NCBI RefSeq assembly: GCF_003610455.1 | Contig: NZ_RAQK01000002.1 | Span: forward strand, 558,001-622,000 | Source: Sulfitobacter guttiformis | GTDB lineage: Bacteria; Pseudomonadota; Alphaproteobacteria; Rhodobacterales; Rhodobacteraceae | Direction: 5' to 3' | Length of the DNA stretch: 64,000 nt | Shown here: in pieces, positions 34,924 through 43,351 of the stretch | Layout of the letters: each line of letters opens with the position of its first letter | Position numbering within the stretch: the first letter of the stretch is position 1 | Position numbers and translations under genes: made by a program | Notes under the pieces: generated by a model | Told to the model about the DNA's origin: nothing | The model's input: only the letters and a program-made list of their open reading frames with translations | The model's database searches: none

Positions 34924-35901
34924 CTAAGCTGCGGGTTTTGAAACAAATATCTTGCGCCACACTGGTGTTACCAGCTTTTCCCCGATGGGTATCAACAAAA
35001 GCCCCAACAACAGTCCAAGCACACCATCGATCGCGGCCTTGGTAAACCACTCGGTCGCGCCTGTGACGGCCTCGGGCACAGCATGTCCGACGGCGTAGGC
35101 AATATCGTGGATCACATGGGCAGGTCCGGCAATGCCCAACTCTTCAAGCCCGTGAATAATGATCGAGCCGCCAACCCAAAGCATGGCCGCCGTCCCAACA
35201 ACCGTGAGCAGCCGCAAAAATCCCGGCATGGCTTTTACCAGACCACGGCCCATTGTACGGGTGAGTGACAGGCGACCATAGTTCGCCATGGCAAGACCCA
35301 GATCGTCCATTTTGACAATCAGCGCGACCGATCCGTAAACCGCCACTGTAATAATCACCGCGACGGCGGCCAGTGTTGCCGCCTCCATCCAGAAACTGCT
35401 GGCCGGAATGGCGGCCAGTGATATGGTCATAATTTCGGCGGAGAGAATAAAATCGGTTTTGATCGCACCCTTGGCCTTTTCTTCTTCGAGCTTGGCAGGA
35501 TCGTCGATGGTGACCTCCTTGTTCGGGTGATCTTCGTGTCCGTGCCCCCAGCCTAGGACATGGGCTACCTTCTCGGCCCCCTCGAAACACAGATAGGCTC
35601 CGCCCAGCATCAACAACGGCGAGATCGCCCAAGGCGCAAATGCCGAAAGCGCAAGACCGGCGGGCAACAAGAACACCAGCTTGTTGCGCAAGGATCCTTT
35701 AGTGATGCGCCAGATGATCGGCAACTCGCGGCTCGCCTCGAATCCCGACACATATTTCGGCGTAACGGCGGCATCGTCTATCACCGCTCCTGCGGCCTTG
35801 GCCGAGGCTTTGGTCGCCTGCCCGATGACATCGTCAATCGAGGAGGCCGCCACTTTTGCGATGGCAGCCACGTCATCCAACAGGGCAATCAATCCGCTCA
35901 T
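34924..35901 (-). CDS. DUF808 family inner membrane protein
   Basis: 325 aa. The start SGLIALLDDVAAIAKVAASS and the later ATPKYVSGFEASRELPIIWRITKGS are characteristic of DUF808 (YedI-like) membrane proteins. At least five hydrophobic helices are visible after residue 75. Function is unknown. It is convergent with the 59-codon gene and divergent from the gap genes. Confidence 0.9.
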   Translation of the reverse strand: MSGLIALLDDVAAIAKVAASSIDDVIGQATKASAKAAGAVIDDAAVTPKYVSGFEASRELPIIWRITKGSLRNKLVFLLPAGLALSAFAPWAISPLLMLGGAYLCFEGAEKVAHVLGWGHGHEDHPNKEVTIDDPAKLEEEKAKGAIKTDFILSAEIMTISLAAIPASSFWMEAATLAAVAVIITVAVYGSVALIVKMDDLGLAMANYGRLSLTRTMGRGLVKAMPGFLRLLTVVGTAAMLWVGGSIIIHGLEELGIAGPAHVIHDIAYAVGHAVPEAVTGATEWFTKAAIDGVLGLLLGLLLIPIGEKLVTPVWRKIFVSKPAA

Positions 35902-36086
35902 TTATCCGCTCCGTTTGTTTGTTGTCACACTGCTACTGTAGTGGCACGAAAATGCCAATGGAGGAGGCATGATCGCCAATCACACAGGTTTAACGCTAAC
36001 ATGGCTGGGCGCGGCGGCATTGCCTCTGGCCCCCTCATGCGGCAGGGGTTTATAGCAGGCATAACTCATCCCTAAAGGAGCCTATT

Positions 36087-37088
36087 ATGACCATCAAAGT
36101 CGGAATTAACGGTTTTGGCCGCATCGGCCGCTGCACCCTGTCGCACATCGCCCGCTCTGGCCGGACCGATATCGAGGTGATCAAGCTGAACGCAACCGGT
36201 CCGATCGAGACGGCGATGCATTTGCTCAAATACGATTCTGTGCATGGGCGTTTCCCGAACGAGATCACGATTGGCGATGGAACAGTCAATTTGGGGCAAA
36301 ACGACATTCAGGTTATGTCTACCTATGATCTGGACGCGCTCGACTGGTCGGGCTGTGACGTGGTGCTTGAATGCACAGGTCAGTTCAACGACGGTGAAAA
36401 GGCAGCCGCCCATATCCGTGCAGGCGCCAAAAAGGTTTTGCTGTCGGCGCCGGGCAAAAACGTCGACCGCACCGTGGTAATGGGTGTGAACGATCATGAG
36501 TTGCTGGCCAGCGATGCTATGGTCTCCAACGGGTCATGCACCACCAACTGCCTCGCGCCGCTGGCCAAGGTCCTGCACGAGGCATTCGGGATCGAAAGCG
36601 GTATCATGACCACGATCCACAGCTATACCGGCGACCAGCCGACGCTCGACCGTCGCCACAAGGATTTGTACCGTGCGCGCGCCGCTGCCATGGCCATTAT
36701 TCCGACCTCGACAGGTGCCGCAAAGGCACTGGGCGAAGTGCTGCCCGCGCTCAAAGGCAAGCTCGACGGTACTGCCCTGCGCGTGCCCACCCCGAACGTG
36801 AGCGCGGTGGACCTTACGTTCATTGCAGGCCGTGATGTGACAGTAGACGAAGTAAATGCCGCCGCAAAAGCTGCCGCCGAAGGTCCGATGTCGCAGGTGA
36901 TGGCATATGATCCAGAGCAAAAAGTCTCGATCGACTTTAACCAGACCGAGCACAGCTCGATCTTTGCGCCGGACCAGACGGTGGTCGTTGGCGGGCGTAC
37001 TGTGCGCGTGCTGGCGTGGTATGACAATGAATGGGCATTTTCCGTGCGGATGGCGGATGTGGCCGTTGCCATGGGCAAACTGGCCTAA
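36087..37088 (+). CDS. gap: Type I glyceraldehyde-3-phosphate dehydrogenase, first copy
   Basis: 333 aa. NAD(P)-binding loop GINGFGRIGR, catalytic Cys151 in SNGSCTTNC and His178 in TTIHSYTG, and WYDNEWAFS are present. At the adenosine-ribose position the usual Asn-Asp after the second strand reads Asn35-Ala36 (KLNATG), lacking the Asp that selects NAD in glycolytic enzymes, so NADP use or a gluconeogenic/GapB-like role is possible. This is an inference from one site. AAAGGAG precedes the ATG. It is followed by a hairpin, a 47-codon ORF and a second gap gene. Confidence 0.93.
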   Translation: MTIKVGINGFGRIGRCTLSHIARSGRTDIEVIKLNATGPIETAMHLLKYDSVHGRFPNEITIGDGTVNLGQNDIQVMSTYDLDALDWSGCDVVLECTGQFNDGEKAAAHIRAGAKKVLLSAPGKNVDRTVVMGVNDHELLASDAMVSNGSCTTNCLAPLAKVLHEAFGIESGIMTTIHSYTGDQPTLDRRHKDLYRARAAAMAIIPTSTGAAKALGEVLPALKGKLDGTALRVPTPNVSAVDLTFIAGRDVTVDEVNAAAKAAAEGPMSQVMAYDPEQKVSIDFNQTEHSSIFAPDQTVVVGGRTVRVLAWYDNEWAFSVRMADVAVAMGKLA

Positions 37089-37105
37089 GCCTTGCCGCAA
37101 CGATC

Positions 37106-37129
37106 TGCCTGCCCTAAAAGGGGCAGGCA
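37106..37129 (+). terminator. Hairpin between the first gap gene and the 47-codon ORF
   Basis: TGCCTGCCC (37106-37114) and GGGCAGGCA (37121-37129) form a perfect 9-bp stem with a 6-base loop. The bases after it are ATAAAAAGGG, not T-rich, so it may stabilise the gap mRNA end or attenuate rather than fully terminate. Confidence 0.5.
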
Positions 37130-37146
37130 ATAAAAAGGGCGCGTAG

Positions 37147-37290
37147 ATGACCAACCGGATCGCATTAGTACTCGGCCTGATCATTATCGGCGCTATTGTG
37201 GCCGACTATATCTACTTCGGTGTAGAACATACTGTTTTTCTTGCCAAAAAGCTTACCGACCTGATCGAATGGCTGGCCTTCTGGCGCTAG
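37147..37290 (+). CDS. Small membrane protein between two gap genes, 47 aa
   Basis: Reads MTNRIALVLGLIIIGAIVAD then YIYFGVEHTVFLAKKLTDL and IEWLAFWR. One clear membrane helix (5-22) is followed by an amphipathic segment with aromatic end. AAGGG lies about 9 bases before the ATG. It sits between gap copies, all on the same strand, so is probably co-transcribed. Not in any family I can name with certainty. Confidence 0.65.
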   Translation: MTNRIALVLGLIIIGAIVADYIYFGVEHTVFLAKKLTDLIEWLAFWR

Positions 37291-37396
37291 AGCGCCCGAC
37301 ACAGTGACACAGTCCCGCTTGCGGTGTTGAAAGTCACCGCCTGCAGGCCTAGGTTCCCCAAGAATGGCACTTCACAGATAAAATCGAGACATCAGC

Positions 37397-38392
37397 ATGA
37401 CCATCAAAGTCGGGATAAACGGGTTTGGCCGTATCGGCCGCAATATCCTGCGCGCCCTGATCGAGAGCGGGCGTGACGACATAGAGGTGGTGGCGATCAA
37501 TGATCTGGCCCCCCTTGCAACAAATGCCCATTTGTTCGAGTTTGATTCCGTGCATGGACGCTTTGGCCGAGAGGTCGAATGGCGCGAGGGCGTCATGGAT
37601 GTGGGTCGTGGTCCTATCCGCATGACGGCCCATTCAGCGCCCGAGAATCTGCCGTGGGGCGATGTGGATATCGCAATGGAATGCACCGGCGTCTTCCGGG
37701 CACCGCAAAAGGCAGCACTGCACCTGCAAAACGGCTCAAGCAAGGTATTGCTGTCCGCTCCTGCAAAAGGAGACATGAAAACAATCGTCTACGGCGTAAA
37801 CGATGATCTTATTACTGCGGATGACACTGTGGTGTCCAACGCGTCGTGCACGACAAATTGCCTCGCTCCGCTGGCCTATGCTCTGCACCGGGCGTTCACC
37901 ATCAAGCGCGGGTTTATGACAACTGTGCACAGCTATACCGGTGACCAATCCATCCACGACAAGGCACATAATGATTTAAACCGCGCCCGTGCGGCAGGCC
38001 TGTCGATGATCCCCACGACGACCGGCGCGGCAGAAGCGTTGGGCATTGTTCTACCCGAGCTTGCGGGCCTCATTACCGGAACCGCGGTGCGCGTTCCCAC
38101 GCCCAACGTATCCTGTGTCGATCTGGTGATTGAAGTGGGCCAGCATGTAACGGTGGATCAGGTGAACACCGTGCTGGCCGATGCCGCAACAGGTATGCAC
38201 GGCGTGATGGCTGTCACTTCACGGCAGCTCGTCTCGGTTGATTTTAATCACGATGCGCACAGCACGACGGTGGCGCTGGACCAGACAACAGTTCAGGGTG
38301 GCACCCTGCTGCGCGTCTTTGCGTGGTATGACAACGAGTGGGGCTTCTCGAACCGTATGCTGGATACAGCAACCGCCATGATGCGCGCCTAG
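37397..38392 (+). CDS. gap: Type I glyceraldehyde-3-phosphate dehydrogenase, second copy
   Basis: 331 aa. GINGFGRIGR, catalytic Cys151 (SNASCTTNC), His178 (TTVHSYTG) and WYDNEWGFS are present. It keeps Asn35-Asp36 (AINDLAP), the NAD-type ribose-binding Asp missing from the first copy. It is thus the better candidate for the glycolytic NAD enzyme. The two copies are clearly paralogous. The gene stops 3 bases before the convergent coaD stop. Confidence 0.95.
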   Translation: MTIKVGINGFGRIGRNILRALIESGRDDIEVVAINDLAPLATNAHLFEFDSVHGRFGREVEWREGVMDVGRGPIRMTAHSAPENLPWGDVDIAMECTGVFRAPQKAALHLQNGSSKVLLSAPAKGDMKTIVYGVNDDLITADDTVVSNASCTTNCLAPLAYALHRAFTIKRGFMTTVHSYTGDQSIHDKAHNDLNRARAAGLSMIPTTTGAAEALGIVLPELAGLITGTAVRVPTPNVSCVDLVIEVGQHVTVDQVNTVLADAATGMHGVMAVTSRQLVSVDFNHDAHSTTVALDQTTVQGGTLLRVFAWYDNEWGFSNRMLDTATAMMRA

Positions 38393-38395
38393 GAC

Positions 38396-38890
38396 CTATT
38401 TGCCGAGGCGCGCTTTGAGCTCCGTATTCACCAGCGGCGTAACGAATTTGCTGACATCCCCATCAAGGCGGGCAATCTCTTTGACCAGCTTGCTCGCGAT
38501 CGCCTGATGCTGTGCCTCGGCCATCAAAAATACCGTCTCGATCTGGTTGTTGAGCTGTCGGTTCATGCCAACCATCTGATACTCATACTCAAAGTCGGCA
38601 ACAGCGCGCAGGCCGCGAATAATCAGGCTTGCGCCCACATCGTTGGCGCAGTGGATCAGTAGGTTCTCGAACGGGTGCACAACGATCTGGATGCCGGTTT
38701 CGCGCGTAAGGGCGGCACATTCGTGCTCGATCATCACAACACGCTCTTCGAGCGTAAAGAGCGGCCCCTTGTCACGGTTGATTGCGACCCCGATCACCAG
38801 CTTGTCCACAAGTGACGCTGCGCGCCTGATGATATCGATGTGCCCCAATGTGATAGGGTCGAAAGTACCGGGATATAGGCCAACGCGCAT
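38396..38890 (-). CDS. coaD: Pantetheine-phosphate adenylyltransferase
   Basis: 164 aa. The nucleotidyltransferase motif GTFDPITLGHIDII (Thr14, His17 of TxGH) and IRGLRAVADFEYEYQM are diagnostic. It makes dephospho-CoA from ATP and 4'-phosphopantetheine, the penultimate CoA step. It is convergent with the second gap gene and follows a CBS-domain gene by 72 bases on the same strand. Confidence 0.97.
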   Translation of the reverse strand: MRVGLYPGTFDPITLGHIDIIRRAASLVDKLVIGVAINRDKGPLFTLEERVVMIEHECAALTRETGIQIVVHPFENLLIHCANDVGASLIIRGLRAVADFEYEYQMVGMNRQLNNQIETVFLMAEAQHQAIASKLVKEIARLDGDVSKFVTPLVNTELKARLGK

Positions 38891-38962
38891 GTGCAGCGCT
38901 CCTTGGATCAGAGTTTGTCAGGTGCCCAAGCAAACATGTGCCGGGCCGGGATGCAATACCTG

Positions 38963-39397
38963 CTAGTGCCCCCGGATCATCCCTTCAAGCGCATCTTTCT
39001 CCATCGCAAGCTCCATAAGACGCGCCTTGACCACATCCCCAAGCGAAATCAGCCCGACCAGAACACCGTCTTCAAGTACCGGCATGTGGCGAAAACGCCC
39101 CTCTGTCATCTGCTCGAGGACCATATCGGCGCGCATATCGCGACTACAGGTAACCAGTTTCGCTGTCATTATGCTACTCACAGGCTCTGCCAGACTGGCC
39201 GCACCGGAGCGCCCCAGCTCGCGCACGATATCACGCTCTGAGAGGATGCCATCGGGTGCCAGCCCGTCACGCGAGACGATCAATGTCCCGATCCGTCGCT
39301 CCGACAACATATACGCCGCCTGTGCAATGGTCGTGGACGGCATCACCGTCACCACTGTCTCATCCGCCTTGGACTTCAAAATATGAGATACCAACAT
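38963..39397 (-). CDS. CBS domain pair protein
   Basis: 144 aa, two CBS motifs and little else: residues 8-65 (VVTVMPSTTIAQAAYML to ERDIVREL) and 75-132 (MTAKLVTCSRDM to SLGDVVKARL). Such stand-alone pairs bind adenine nucleotides and regulate partner proteins. The partner is unknown. GGGAGGA precedes the ATG at 39397, which is preferred over a start 7 codons upstream. Confidence 0.92.
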   Translation of the reverse strand: MLVSHILKSKADETVVTVMPSTTIAQAAYMLSERRIGTLIVSRDGLAPDGILSERDIVRELGRSGAASLAEPVSSIMTAKLVTCSRDMRADMVLEQMTEGRFRHMPVLEDGVLVGLISLGDVVKARLMELAMEKDALEGMIRGH

Positions 39398-39475
39398 TGA
39401 TCTTCCTCCCGTGGTCAACCTGATCTTGCTTGCGATGGTCGCGCAGCATCTGCGCTTGTGTCAAGCGCGCAGAAC

Positions 39476-40372
39476 TTAACCGACAAGCGCTTCGAGCCTT
39501 GCCACCTCCTCGCGCAGGCCCGCAGAGAGCAGATCGGCGAACCGTGCGAGGCGTGCGTTGCGTGCATCGTCCACATGCCGGATCAGGTAAAACGCCCGTG
39601 TCAAACTCACTGCATCGGTCAGAATACGGCGCAATGGCAACGCGAACGGCAAGCTGAAATCATGGACCACGCCCACGCCTGCCCCCTGCCGCAACATATT
39701 TACCTGAACCGAAACAGAGTTGGATGCCAGCGCCACGCGCCCTGCCCCCAGATCCGCCAGATAATCAAGCTCACGATCGAAAATCATGTCCGAGATATAA
39801 CCCACCATCCGGTGGGATTTGAGGTCAGCGAGGCACCCGATGGGACCGTGCGCCTCAAGATAGCTCTCTGACGCTGCCAGATGCAGCTTGTACTCCGTGA
39901 CCTGCCGCACCACCAACCGGCCGGCAGTTGGCGCGCTTACTCCGATGGCCATGTCCGCCTCGCGCCGTGTGAGGTTGAATACCCGTGGCAGTGCTACAAT
40001 CTGGATCTCCAGCTGCGGGTTATCGCGCCCGATGGCGGCACATACCTGCGGCAAAAGAAAATTTGCACAGCCGTCCGGCGCGCCCAACCTGATTTGCCCG
40101 CTCAATCCCTCACTCTTGGCATCATCCCCGACTGCAGTACCGCGCATAGCCTGCTCGACCGCCCCGGCCCGCTCGAGCAGTTGTGCTCCCGCTTGGGTCA
40201 GTGCGTAGCCCTGAGGTGATTTAACAAACAATGCCACCTGCATGGCTTTCTCTAGCCGCCCCATACGGCGCCCCAATGTTGCAGGGTCCAGCCGCAGCAC
40301 CTTGCCCGCCCCCGACAGGCTCTGCTCCCGTGCAACAGCTAAAAACAGGCGTAAGTCATCCCAATTTTGCAA
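39476..40372 (-). CDS. LysR family transcriptional regulator divergent from mmsA
   Basis: 298 aa. DNA-binding domain NWDDLRLFLAVAREQSLSG with ATLGRRMGRLEKAM, then an effector-binding domain. Most likely start is TTG at 40372, preceded by AAGGAGG at 6 bases. An in-frame ATG at 40432 would add 20 residues that do not look like a LysR N terminus and has no ribosome-binding site. It is divergent from mmsA across 154 bases, so it probably regulates the valine/propionyl-CoA genes. That is inference from position. Confidence 0.9.
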   Translation of the reverse strand: MQNWDDLRLFLAVAREQSLSGAGKVLRLDPATLGRRMGRLEKAMQVALFVKSPQGYALTQAGAQLLERAGAVEQAMRGTAVGDDAKSEGLSGQIRLGAPDGCANFLLPQVCAAIGRDNPQLEIQIVALPRVFNLTRREADMAIGVSAPTAGRLVVRQVTEYKLHLAASESYLEAHGPIGCLADLKSHRMVGYISDMIFDRELDYLADLGAGRVALASNSVSVQVNMLRQGAGVGVVHDFSLPFALPLRRILTDAVSLTRAFYLIRHVDDARNARLARFADLLSAGLREEVARLEALVG

Positions 40373-40526
40373 TGTGGCCCTCCTTTCCCATTCTTGGCTG
40401 TCCCTCCTGTCTGAGTATTTTAACTCGTTCATACAGGCAAAATTGCAGGATGGCTTTGAAAACTTGCCCCTACCACCCGCCTTTTTGCAAGACTACTGTG
40501 AGACCAAATCCAACAGGAGATGCCAG

Positions 40527-42026
40527 ATGAAAGAACTCACCCATTATATCAACGGCGAACATGTCAAAGGCACATCGGGCCGATTCGCTGATGTTATGAA
40601 TCCCGCGACTGGCGAAGTGCAGGCGCAATGCCCGCTAGCTTCCAAGTCCGAGCTTGAGCAGGCCGTTGCTTTTGCCGCCGCTGCCCAGCCCAAATGGGCC
40701 GCTACCAATCCGCAGCGCCGCGCGCGCGTCCTGATGCGTCTGGTTGACCTGCTGAACCGCGATATGGACAAGCTGGCCGAAGCGCTGAGCCGTGAGCATG
40801 GCAAAACCCTTCCAGATGCTGCAGGCGATGTGCAGCGTGGTCTGGAAGTCGTAGAATACTGCATCGGTGCACCACAGCTTTTGAAAGGCGAATATACCGA
40901 TTCAGCCGGGCCCGGCATTGACATGTATTCCATGCGTCAGGCGCTTGGAGTGACCGCAGGCATCACGCCTTTCAACTTCCCCGCGATGATTCCGATGTGG
41001 ATGTTTGCCCCTGCGATTGCTTGCGGCAACGCATTTATCCTCAAACCGTCCGAGCGTGACCCTTCTGTTCCGCTGATGCTTGCCGAACTCGCGGAAGAAG
41101 CGGGCCTGCCAAAAGGCATCCTTCAGGTTGTGAACGGCGATAAAGAGGCGGTTGACGCGATCCTGCACAATGACATCATCCAGTCCGTAGGTTTCGTCGG
41201 ATCGACGCCGATTGCTGAATATATCTATGCAACGGGCTGTGCCAACGGCAAGCGCGTGCAGTGCTTCGGCGGTGCCAAGAACCACATGATTATCATGCCG
41301 GATGCCGATATGGCGCAGGCCGCCGACGCACTTATCGGTGCAGGTTACGGTGCCGCAGGCGAGCGGTGCATGGCGATTTCTGTTGCTGTCCCCGTTGGCG
41401 ATGATACCGCCGACCGCCTGATGGAAGAACTGGTCCCACGGATCGAAAAGCTCAAGGTTGGCCCCTACACTTCCGGCAACGATGTGGATTACGGGCCCGT
41501 CGTGACCGCAGCGGCAAAAGCCAACATCGAGCGTTTGGTCCAGACCGGTATCGATCAGGGCGCAAAGCTGGTTGTTGATGGCCGCGGGTTCAAGCTGCAA
41601 GGCTACGAAGAAGGTTATTTCGTAGGCCCGCACCTGTTCGATCACGCAACCAAAGAAATGGATATCTACAAGCAGGAAATTTTTGGTCCTGTCCTCACCT
41701 GCGTGCGCGCCCAAAGCTATGAAGAAGCGCTGGGGTTGGCGATGGACCACGAGTATGGCAACGGTACAGCAATCTTTACCCGTGACGGTGATGCAGCGCG
41801 TGATTTCGCCAACCGCGTGAATGTTGGCATGATCGGGATTAACGTTCCGATCCCTGTGCCACTGGCCTATCATACCTTCGGCGGCTGGAAAAAATCAGTA
41901 TTCGGGGATCTGAACCAGCACGGCCCCGATGCGTTCAAATTCTACACCCGCACCAAGACTGTGACTGCGCGCTGGCCTTCTGGAATAAAAGAGGGCGGAG
42001 AGTTCTCGATTCCGGTTATGGAGTAA
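40527..42026 (+). CDS. mmsA: Methylmalonate-semialdehyde dehydrogenase (CoA-acylating)
   Basis: 499 aa. This ALDH-fold enzyme has catalytic Cys281 in GERCMAISVAV, the typical ITPFNFPAMIPMWMFAPAIA of the MMSDH group and the C-terminal KSVFGDLNQHG. It converts methylmalonate semialdehyde, CoA and NAD to propionyl-CoA, the last step of valine and also a step of myo-inositol and thymine breakdown. CAACAGGAG precedes the ATG. The frame is open back into the LysR gene, but the family N terminus begins here. Confidence 0.96.
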   Translation: MKELTHYINGEHVKGTSGRFADVMNPATGEVQAQCPLASKSELEQAVAFAAAAQPKWAATNPQRRARVLMRLVDLLNRDMDKLAEALSREHGKTLPDAAGDVQRGLEVVEYCIGAPQLLKGEYTDSAGPGIDMYSMRQALGVTAGITPFNFPAMIPMWMFAPAIACGNAFILKPSERDPSVPLMLAELAEEAGLPKGILQVVNGDKEAVDAILHNDIIQSVGFVGSTPIAEYIYATGCANGKRVQCFGGAKNHMIIMPDADMAQAADALIGAGYGAAGERCMAISVAVPVGDDTADRLMEELVPRIEKLKVGPYTSGNDVDYGPVVTAAAKANIERLVQTGIDQGAKLVVDGRGFKLQGYEEGYFVGPHLFDHATKEMDIYKQEIFGPVLTCVRAQSYEEALGLAMDHEYGNGTAIFTRDGDAARDFANRVNVGMIGINVPIPVPLAYHTFGGWKKSVFGDLNQHGPDAFKFYTRTKTVTARWPSGIKEGGEFSIPVME

Positions 42027-42095
42027 ATCCACACCCTTGACTGAAAGACGGCACAGGGTTGAGCGCCAGATTTCTATCCAAAGGGAAAAATGAAA

Positions 42096-42132
42096 AAAGG
42101 GGCGGCGTTTTCGGGCGGCGTCCTTTGTTTTT
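42096..42132 (+). terminator. Possible terminator after mmsA
   Basis: AAAGG followed by a bulged G and GCG (from 42096) can pair with CGTCCTTT (to 42126), and GTTTTT follows. The bulge makes this weaker than others in the window. It would separate mmsA from the acyl-CoA dehydrogenase promoter. Confidence 0.45.
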
Positions 42133-42147
42133 CGGGATGTGATTGCT

Positions 42148-42177
42148 TTGACAAACTCTCGAAAGATTTGCCAAATA
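42148..42177 (+). promoter_or_regulatory. Candidate promoter of the acyl-CoA dehydrogenase operon
   Basis: A perfect -35 box TTGACA (42148-42153) is followed after 18 bases by CAAATA (42172-42177), a poor -10. The start codon lies 32 bases further on with GGGAGG at its proper place. Confidence 0.45.
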
Positions 42178-42208
42178 CTCTGCGCACATAGAATTTCGGG
42201 AGGACGAT

Positions 42209-43351
42209 ATGGATTTCGCACTTAGCGAGGAACAGACAGCCATTTTTGACATGGCGCATGCCTTTGGGCAGGAGCATATCGCGCCCCACGCCCAAGTGTG
42301 GGAAAAGGACGGAACGATCCCAAAAGAGCTTTGGCCGAAGATCGCCGAACTTGGCTTTGGCGGGCTTTACGTCTCAGAAGAAGGCGGTGGCGCGGGACTG
42401 TCGCGGCTTGATGCTACGCTGGTATTCGAGGCGCTCTCGATGGCTTGCCCTTCGGTCGCGGCGTTCCTATCGATCCACAACATGTGCGCAAAAATGCTCG
42501 ACAGTTTTGCCTCCGACGATCTCAAGGCGCAGATCATGGAGGACGTTCTGTCGATGAATACCGTCCTCAGCTATTGCCTCACCGAGCCGGGGTCGGGATC
42601 GGATGCAGCAGCTTTGAAGACGCGGGCAGACCGGACTAACGAAGGTTACACCCTCAACGGGACCAAAGCGTTCATTTCGGGCGGCGGATATTCAGATGCC
42701 TACGTCTGCATGGTCCGCACGGCACAGGGTGGTGCGGCCGGCGTCTCGACGGTGTATGTTGAAGATGGCACAAATGGCCTCAGTTTCGGCGGTTTGGAAG
42801 ATAAAATGGGTTGGCGCAGCCAACCAACGGCGCAGGTGCAATTCGACGATTGCAATATTCCCGCAGGAAATCTGATAGGCGAGGAGGGAAAAGGTTTCAA
42901 ATATGCGATGATGGGGCTCGATGGCGGGCGGCTGAACATCGCCGCCTGCTCGCTCGGAGCGGCGCAGGTCGCGCTTACCAAAACGCTCGATTATATGGGG
43001 GAGCGCAAGGCATTTGGTCAGCCGATCGACCAGTTTCAGGGCCTCCAATTCCGCCTCGCCGATATGGAGATCGAGCTTCAGGCGGCACGGGTATTTTTGC
43101 GCCAAGCAGCATGGAAACTCGATAACGGTGCGCCTGACGCGACGAAGTTTTGCGCTATGTCCAAGAAGTTCGTGACCGAAGCCGGCAGCCGGATTGTGGA
43201 TCAATGCCTGCAACTGCACGGTGGCTATGGCTATCTGGCGGATTACGGGATCGAAAAGTTGGTGCGTGACCTTCGGGTGCACCAGATCCTTGAGGGTACC
43301 AACGAGATCATGCGCGTCATCGTGGCCCGCGATATGTTGAAAAATCGCTGA
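42209..43351 (+). CDS. Acyl-CoA dehydrogenase, probably isobutyryl-CoA dehydrogenase
   Basis: 380 aa. Typical features are FALSEEQ, CLTEPGSGSDAAALKTRA (FAD and substrate loop), GGRLNIAACSLG, and the C-terminal HQILEGTNEIMR with the likely catalytic Glu362. FAD enzymes of this family oxidise acyl-CoA to enoyl-CoA. Gene order with a 3-hydroxyisobutyryl-CoA hydrolase and mmsB makes isobutyryl-CoA (valine pathway) the likely substrate. The stop overlaps the next start (TGATG). Confidence 0.92.
   Translation: MDFALSEEQTAIFDMAHAFGQEHIAPHAQVWEKDGTIPKELWPKIAELGFGGLYVSEEGGGAGLSRLDATLVFEALSMACPSVAAFLSIHNMCAKMLDSFASDDLKAQIMEDVLSMNTVLSYCLTEPGSGSDAAALKTRADRTNEGYTLNGTKAFISGGGYSDAYVCMVRTAQGGAAGVSTVYVEDGTNGLSFGGLEDKMGWRSQPTAQVQFDDCNIPAGNLIGEEGKGFKYAMMGLDGGRLNIAACSLGAAQVALTKTLDYMGERKAFGQPIDQFQGLQFRLADMEIELQAARVFLRQAAWKLDNGAPDATKFCAMSKKFVTEAGSRIVDQCLQLHGGYGYLADYGIEKLVRDLRVHQILEGTNEIMRVIVARDMLKNR

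Noticed and set aside
35942..35957. TGGCAC-like sequence resembling a -24/-12 sigma-54 promoter
   Set aside because: GG and GC are separated by 9 bases instead of 10, so it does not fit.
35969..36055. 28-codon ORF upstream of the first gap gene, with GGAGG nearby
   Set aside because: The ribosome-binding site is too close (4 bases) and the peptide has no clear features. It could be a leader peptide, but the evidence is too thin to call.
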